Source of the DNA: a virus
Strand: one strand, 5' to 3'
DNA: 39,270 nt
Virus record (IMG/VR): IMGVR_UViG_3300038701_001762
Location: 1 to 39,270 of that record
Shown here in pieces: positions 37,536 to 39,270 of this stretch. Numbering within the stretch: position 1 is the first letter of the stretch; the number at the start of each line of letters is the position of its first letter. Made by a program: the position numbers and the translations under genes. The notes under the pieces are model-generated. The model searched no databases. It was not told where the DNA came from and saw only the letters and a program-made list of their open reading frames with translations.

Positions 37536-38986
37536 GCAGAAGGGTTGCGCAGCGCGCTCGTGCGGAACGGGCCTCATTCGACGGGCAAGCCAGGGATATC
37601 CCTTGGCCCCTTCCTTTGGGCGGCTTGTTTGACGAGGCGAAAAGGTCCGAAGTTTCGGGGCAGATCGCCGAGACCCTGCACAACTTTCAGAGCAATGGCG
37701 TCGGCATCGAAATGCGCGACGATTACAGCGAACAGGACAGCGAGGTTTGTTTGCAGCGCATCCCGTTTGAGTTTGGGGAAACTGCCCATTACGTGAAAAT
37801 TTTCGCGAACCGTGCTGAAACCGACGAAGATACATTTTCCCGGAATTTCACGGGGAACGCATCATATACTGACATCAGTTCAAACGTGCTGATTGCCGAC
37901 GGCGACGGCCCGATCGTTCGATACGATGGCAATGGTTTTTCCAGCAGTGGTTTTGTAACGGACAGCGGGAAAAACCCCGATGCTTTCGATGGTATCCACT
38001 CGCACCAGGATCGCGTTTATGCGTGGGACACTCGGGAGCTGGCGTTTTTCTACGGTGGTGTCGGGGCGGTAACTGGAACCCTGACCCGGTTTCCCCTCGA
38101 CCGACTCGGGAACATCAGCGGCACGGTGACCTGCATCACATCGATGACGATAAACGCCGCGCACGGGATGAATGACGTCCTGGTTATCGTCACATCAACC
38201 GGCTGGATTGTTCTCTATGAGGGCCTCGATCCCGGCGACTCGACAGACTGGCGCCTACTGGGCCGCGTAAAGGTTGCGAAGCCGGTGGCGCGCGATGCTT
38301 TGGAGCAGTTTGGTTCCGATCTGTGGCTTTTGACTGTGCGCGGACTGGTGTCACTCCGGGAAAGCCTCGCCAATGAAAAGATGGCGCTGGTGAGTTCCGC
38401 CGGAAAGGCAATCTCCGATTTGATCGTGAAGGACATCCGGGCCGGAATGGGCTTGCCCGGTTGGGAGATGATTACCCGGCAGGATGGCGAGGAAATCCTT
38501 ATCAACATTCCGGTGCCGGGTGGCACGTTCAAGCAATACGTCTATGAGCTTTCCGCGCCGAGTTGGTCAACAGCCGATTATCCCTCGATGCACTGGCACG
38601 ATCTGGGCGGATGGACCGAATTCAACGGCACCGATGGAAAGCTCTATCGTCTCGCCTCCGGCGGTGACGATCACCCAATTACCGCAACGTGGCATTCCGC
38701 CTGGGTGCGCCTGCCCAACTATGGCGAGATTGCCTATTTGATCCCGACGATCATCGCAAATGGCGAATTGACCGTTAAGATAACGGTTCTGACCGACCAC
38801 AACCAAACTGCCGACGATATTGCCCAGGCGCAGCAGACGGTTACCTTGCGACCGGACAATCCGGGCGATGAGGTCTCTTTGGATGATCTATTCGGCATCA
38901 ATGCCGCTGGCCGCGTGTTTCAGCTTCGGTTAGAATTGACCGGCAACAATGTCAGCATTGAAAGCATGATTGCCGGGGTTCTTTGA
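37532..38986 (+). CDS. DNA-stabilisation/tail nozzle protein
   Basis: This gene encodes 484 residues, nearly all beta by composition. Segments such as IPWPLPLGGLFDEAKRSEVSG, CLQRIPFEFGETAHYVKIF, FDGIHSHQDRVYAWDTRELAFFYGG and WLLTVRGLVSLRE, spaced at regular intervals, fit the beta-propeller of P22 gp10-type and T7 gp12-type nozzle proteins, which close the portal after packaging. The gene follows the adaptor and collar genes, the expected place in podovirus order. The family label is by pattern and context. Confidence 0.72.
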   Translation: MSRRVAQRARAERASFDGQARDIPWPLPLGGLFDEAKRSEVSGQIAETLHNFQSNGVGIEMRDDYSEQDSEVCLQRIPFEFGETAHYVKIFANRAETDEDTFSRNFTGNASYTDISSNVLIADGDGPIVRYDGNGFSSSGFVTDSGKNPDAFDGIHSHQDRVYAWDTRELAFFYGGVGAVTGTLTRFPLDRLGNISGTVTCITSMTINAAHGMNDVLVIVTSTGWIVLYEGLDPGDSTDWRLLGRVKVAKPVARDALEQFGSDLWLLTVRGLVSLRESLANEKMALVSSAGKAISDLIVKDIRAGMGLPGWEMITRQDGEEILINIPVPGGTFKQYVYELSAPSWSTADYPSMHWHDLGGWTEFNGTDGKLYRLASGGDDHPITATWHSAWVRLPNYGEIAYLIPTIIANGELTVKITVLTDHNQTADDIAQAQQTVTLRPDNPGDEVSLDDLFGINAAGRVFQLRLELTGNNVSIESMIAGVL

Positions 38987-39270
38987 AACAGCTTGTCGGA
39001 AACGTCCTCTATGGCTTTGACCGCGACGTCGCGTTGTGGGTGCAGGACCGCATTCCCGAATATACCGCGGATATCAACGCCAAGGCGCTTGGTGTTGTCC
39101 AGGATGGTGAGCTGGTAGCCGGTGTCACGTATGAGCATTGGAACGGTGTTCACTTGCAGCCCAACATCGCGATAGATAGCAAAAGGTGGGCGAACCGAGA
39201 CACGCTACGCCAGCTTTTTTCCTATCCTTTTGTGCAACTTAACTGTGAAGCCATGACCATTCTCGTCGTT
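38983..39270 (+). CDS. GNAT-like acetyltransferase fold protein, 3' end cut by window
   Basis: The TTG at 38983 overlaps the previous stop and opens a frame that runs off the window (96 codons visible). The sequence (LVGNVLYGFDRDVALWVQDRIPE, AKALGVVQDGELVAGVTYEHWNG, ALVAGV-like strand, LRQLFSYPFVQLNCEAMTILVV) matches phage GNAT-fold proteins found near tail genes, including the helix before the central strand and the LFSYPFVQLNC turn. Acetyl-CoA-dependent modification is the usual family activity. The substrate is unknown and the C-terminal half is not visible. Confidence 0.68.
   Translation, partial: MKQLVGNVLYGFDRDVALWVQDRIPEYTADINAKALGVVQDGELVAGVTYEHWNGVHLQPNIAIDSKRWANRDTLRQLFSYPFVQLNCEAMTILVV

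Overview
The window is almost entirely a tailed-phage genome segment, or a prophage equivalent, and is gene-dense on both strands. The virion genes point to a short-tailed (podovirus-like) phage: a large P22-type portal, a scaffold, a major capsid protein, a connector, a DNA-stabilisation/tail-nozzle protein and large tail spikes, with no tape measure, tail tube or sheath gene. The host is inferred to be an alphaproteobacterium, mainly because the phage carries a GapR (DUF2312) homologue, a family characteristic of that class, together with a Tat-type signal pair and moderately high GC. No integrase and no clear lysogeny repressor are visible. Both ends cut through genes: a holin-like gene on the left and a GNAT-like gene on the right.

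Layout. (1) 1-2079, plus strand: lysis cassette with a holin-like protein, a membrane-anchored unknown, a T7-lysozyme-type amidase with a C-terminal membrane segment, and overlapping inner/outer spanin candidates. (2) 11355 down to 2081, minus strand: a tightly overlapping early operon with a two-HTH regulator, small unknowns, a beta sliding clamp, a DnaQ-like exonuclease, a secreted Gln-rich protein, a candidate annealing protein with a coiled-coil partner, a degenerate J-domain protein and GapR. Several perfect hairpins lie in the gaps of this operon. (3) 11356-11467: divergent control region. (4) 11468-16733, plus strand: small HTH protein, replication initiator with 12-bp iteron-like repeats inside its gene, Tat-signal protein, MT-A70 methyltransferase, HTH/replication-domain fusion, HAD phosphatase and small genes. 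(5) 16750-18906: tiny genes, four of them sharing one ribosome-binding leader. (6) 18917-19041: a 16-bp perfect inverted repeat enclosing 93 nt, a candidate structured RNA. (7) 19052-26855: small terminase, a tail fibre/adhesin/G8-like beta-helix spike block, further virion or membrane genes, and a terminator. (8) 26869-39270: large terminase, portal, gp49/RyR protein, small genes, scaffold, capsid, terminator, connector, tail collar protein, DNA-stabilisation protein and a GNAT-like gene.

How the genes fit together. The initiator and its internal repeats probably form the replication origin. The clamp and proofreading-type exonuclease, found with no polymerase in the window, suggest that host DNA polymerase III is recruited. 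GapR, the annealing candidate and its partner would handle phage DNA topology and recombination. The methyltransferase may mask phage DNA. Late genes package DNA through TerS/TerL and the portal, and the G8/beta-helix spike is the likely receptor-binding or polysaccharide-degrading part. No stretch over 300 bases lacks a gene; the longest such gap is about 145 bases and holds the inverted-repeat element.
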